From: an uncultured Pseudobdellovibrionaceae bacterium
Lineage (GTDB): Bacteria > Bdellovibrionota > Bdellovibrionia > Bdellovibrionales > JAMPXM01
Direction: 5' to 3'
Length of the DNA: 6,502 bases
Assembly: GCA_934277865.1 (NCBI GenBank)
Contig: CAKQVW010000167.1
Span: 1 to 6,502, forward strand
The notes below the pieces were generated by a model that was not told the DNA's origin, did no database searches, and was given only the letters and a program-made list of their open reading frames with translations. Position 1 is the first letter of the stretch. Every line of letters begins with the position of its first letter. Both the position numbers and the translations under genes were made by a program. This document shows, one piece after another, positions 5,905-6,502 of the stretch.

Positions 5905-6001
5905 GCGCCTCCTCAAGCAGACAGACCTCTCGCACGCGACACGACGTCGCCTCCCCAGTGCGAGGAGGCAGGATGCCGTGTCTGTCTGCTTGAGGAGGTG
6001 C
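5905..6001. repeat. 97-bp structured inverted-repeat element
   Basis: Arms 5905-5926 and 5980-6001 are inverted copies of 22 bp with one mismatch (G5907 opposite T5999). The inner 19 bp, CCTCCTCAAGCAGACAGAC and its complement, match perfectly. The 53-bp centre folds further: CTCGCAC (5929-5935) with GTGCGAG (5958-5964), enclosing GCGAC (5936-5940) with GTCGC (5946-5950), then GGCA-GGA-TGCC (5967-5977). The result is a branched, cloverleaf-like fold in DNA or RNA on either strand. It starts four bases past the M23 gene stop. No T-tract follows on the minus strand and the loop is far too large for an ordinary terminator. Candidates are a REP- or MITE-like palindromic element, a structured 3' UTR or RNA, or a protein-bound site. 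I see no flanking target duplication. Confidence 0.9.
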
Positions 6002-6005
6002 GACG

Positions 6006-6502
6006 TTATTCGTCGAGGATGTAATTGCCCGGATCTACTGGAACGTCGTTCACGCGCACTTCGTAGTGCAAGTGAGGCCCAGTCGATCGGCCTGTCGAAC
6101 CGACCGCGGCGATGATGTCGCGACGTTTTACCTTCTGACCAAGTTCGACATAGATCTGTGAGTTGTGACCAAAGCGCGTGACCACGCCATAACCGTGATC
6201 GATTGAAACAAGTTTCCCGTAGCCGGGGTCATAACCTGCAAAGCTCACGATGCCGTCAGCCGGAGCATAGATCGGCGAGCCCGGCGAAGCCGCGACGTCG
6301 AGACCATTGTGCATGACTGGCTTGCTGGTAAACGGTGAAATTCGGTAACCGAATTTCGAAGTGAACCACCCACGAACCGGCTTGATACTGGGTGTGGCTG
6401 CTAGCAAGTTTTGACGCTCCGAGAGCGACTCCCAGAGTTCCAAAACGCCCTGCTCACGAATTCCAACTTCCTGAACCGCCGTGTCGATGCGAATCGCAAG
6501 AG
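6006..6502 (-). CDS. 5'-partial M23 family (LytM-type) metallopeptidase
   Basis: The frame runs unbroken off the right edge; 164 C-terminal residues are visible and the start is outside the window. M23 enzymes are zinc endopeptidases that cut peptide cross-bridges of peptidoglycan, normally in the periplasm or outside the cell. The visible part begins with a helical, probably coiled-coil stretch (IDTAVQEVGIREQGVLELWESL), then PSIKPVRGWFTSKFGYRISPFT, the usual entry to the LytM fold. All catalytic residues are present: HNGLD gives zinc ligands His64 and Asp68, RFGHNS gives His112, and GPHLHYEV gives His143 and His145. GRSTGPHLHYEV and the PVDPGNYI ending are typical. With a complete active site it should be an active enzyme rather than an EnvC- or NlpD-type degenerate activator. 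The residue numbers count from the window edge. The structured repeat lies four bases beyond its stop. Confidence 0.95.
   Translation of the reverse strand, partial: LAIRIDTAVQEVGIREQGVLELWESLSERQNLLAATPSIKPVRGWFTSKFGYRISPFTSKPVMHNGLDVAASPGSPIYAPADGIVSFAGYDPGYGKLVSIDHGYGVVTRFGHNSQIYVELGQKVKRRDIIAAVGSTGRSTGPHLHYEVRVNDVPVDPGNYILDE

Noticed and set aside
5805..5993. A 62-codon plus-strand frame crossing the inverted repeat.
   Set aside because: It has a low-complexity Ser/Arg/Pro composition and no ribosome site, and it runs antisense to the leader of the secreted-protein gene and through the repeat.
5905..6001. The inverted repeat as an intrinsic terminator of the M23 gene.
   Set aside because: The loop is 53 bases and only a weak CTCCTTTGG follows on the minus strand, with no T-tract.

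Overview
The window looks like ordinary chromosome of a Gram-negative bacterium of moderately high GC. An outer-membrane-type beta-barrel protein, two Sec signal-peptide regions and an M23 peptidase point to a two-membrane cell. A Hanks-type Ser/Thr kinase and a textbook sigma-54 promoter in front of a small heat-shock gene fit a deltaproteobacterial or Bdellovibrionota-like lineage. That placement is inference from content only; no 16S or other marker is present.

Left part (1-2594): a 5'-truncated plus-strand reading frame joins a membrane hairpin, a signal-peptide-like segment, a Pro/Lys-rich linker and a C-terminal beta-barrel domain. It converges on a minus-strand membrane-anchored protein kinase, and the two stop codons overlap by 17 bp. 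Centre (2664-4663): truA (tRNA pseudouridine synthase) is followed by rplM-rpsI (ribosomal proteins L13 and S9). A likely sigma-70 promoter lies inside the end of truA, and a strong intrinsic terminator follows rpsI. These are translation housekeeping genes.

Right part (4664-6502): a 240-base regulatory region holds several short palindromes, a tandem octamer repeat and a sigma-54 -24/-12 promoter, and leads into an Hsp20-family chaperone gene. A bidirectional terminator separates it from a convergent minus-strand gene for a small secreted four-cysteine protein of unknown function. A 97-bp element with 22-bp inverted-repeat arms and internal hairpins then abuts the stop codon of a minus-strand M23 (LytM-type) peptidase that runs off the right edge.

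The most notable signals are the sigma-54 control region of hsp20, the large structured inverted repeat at 5905-6001, and the in-frame joining of apparently unrelated modules in the first gene. I see no mobile-element genes, CRISPR array, tRNA or rRNA. No clearly novel multi-gene system is evident.
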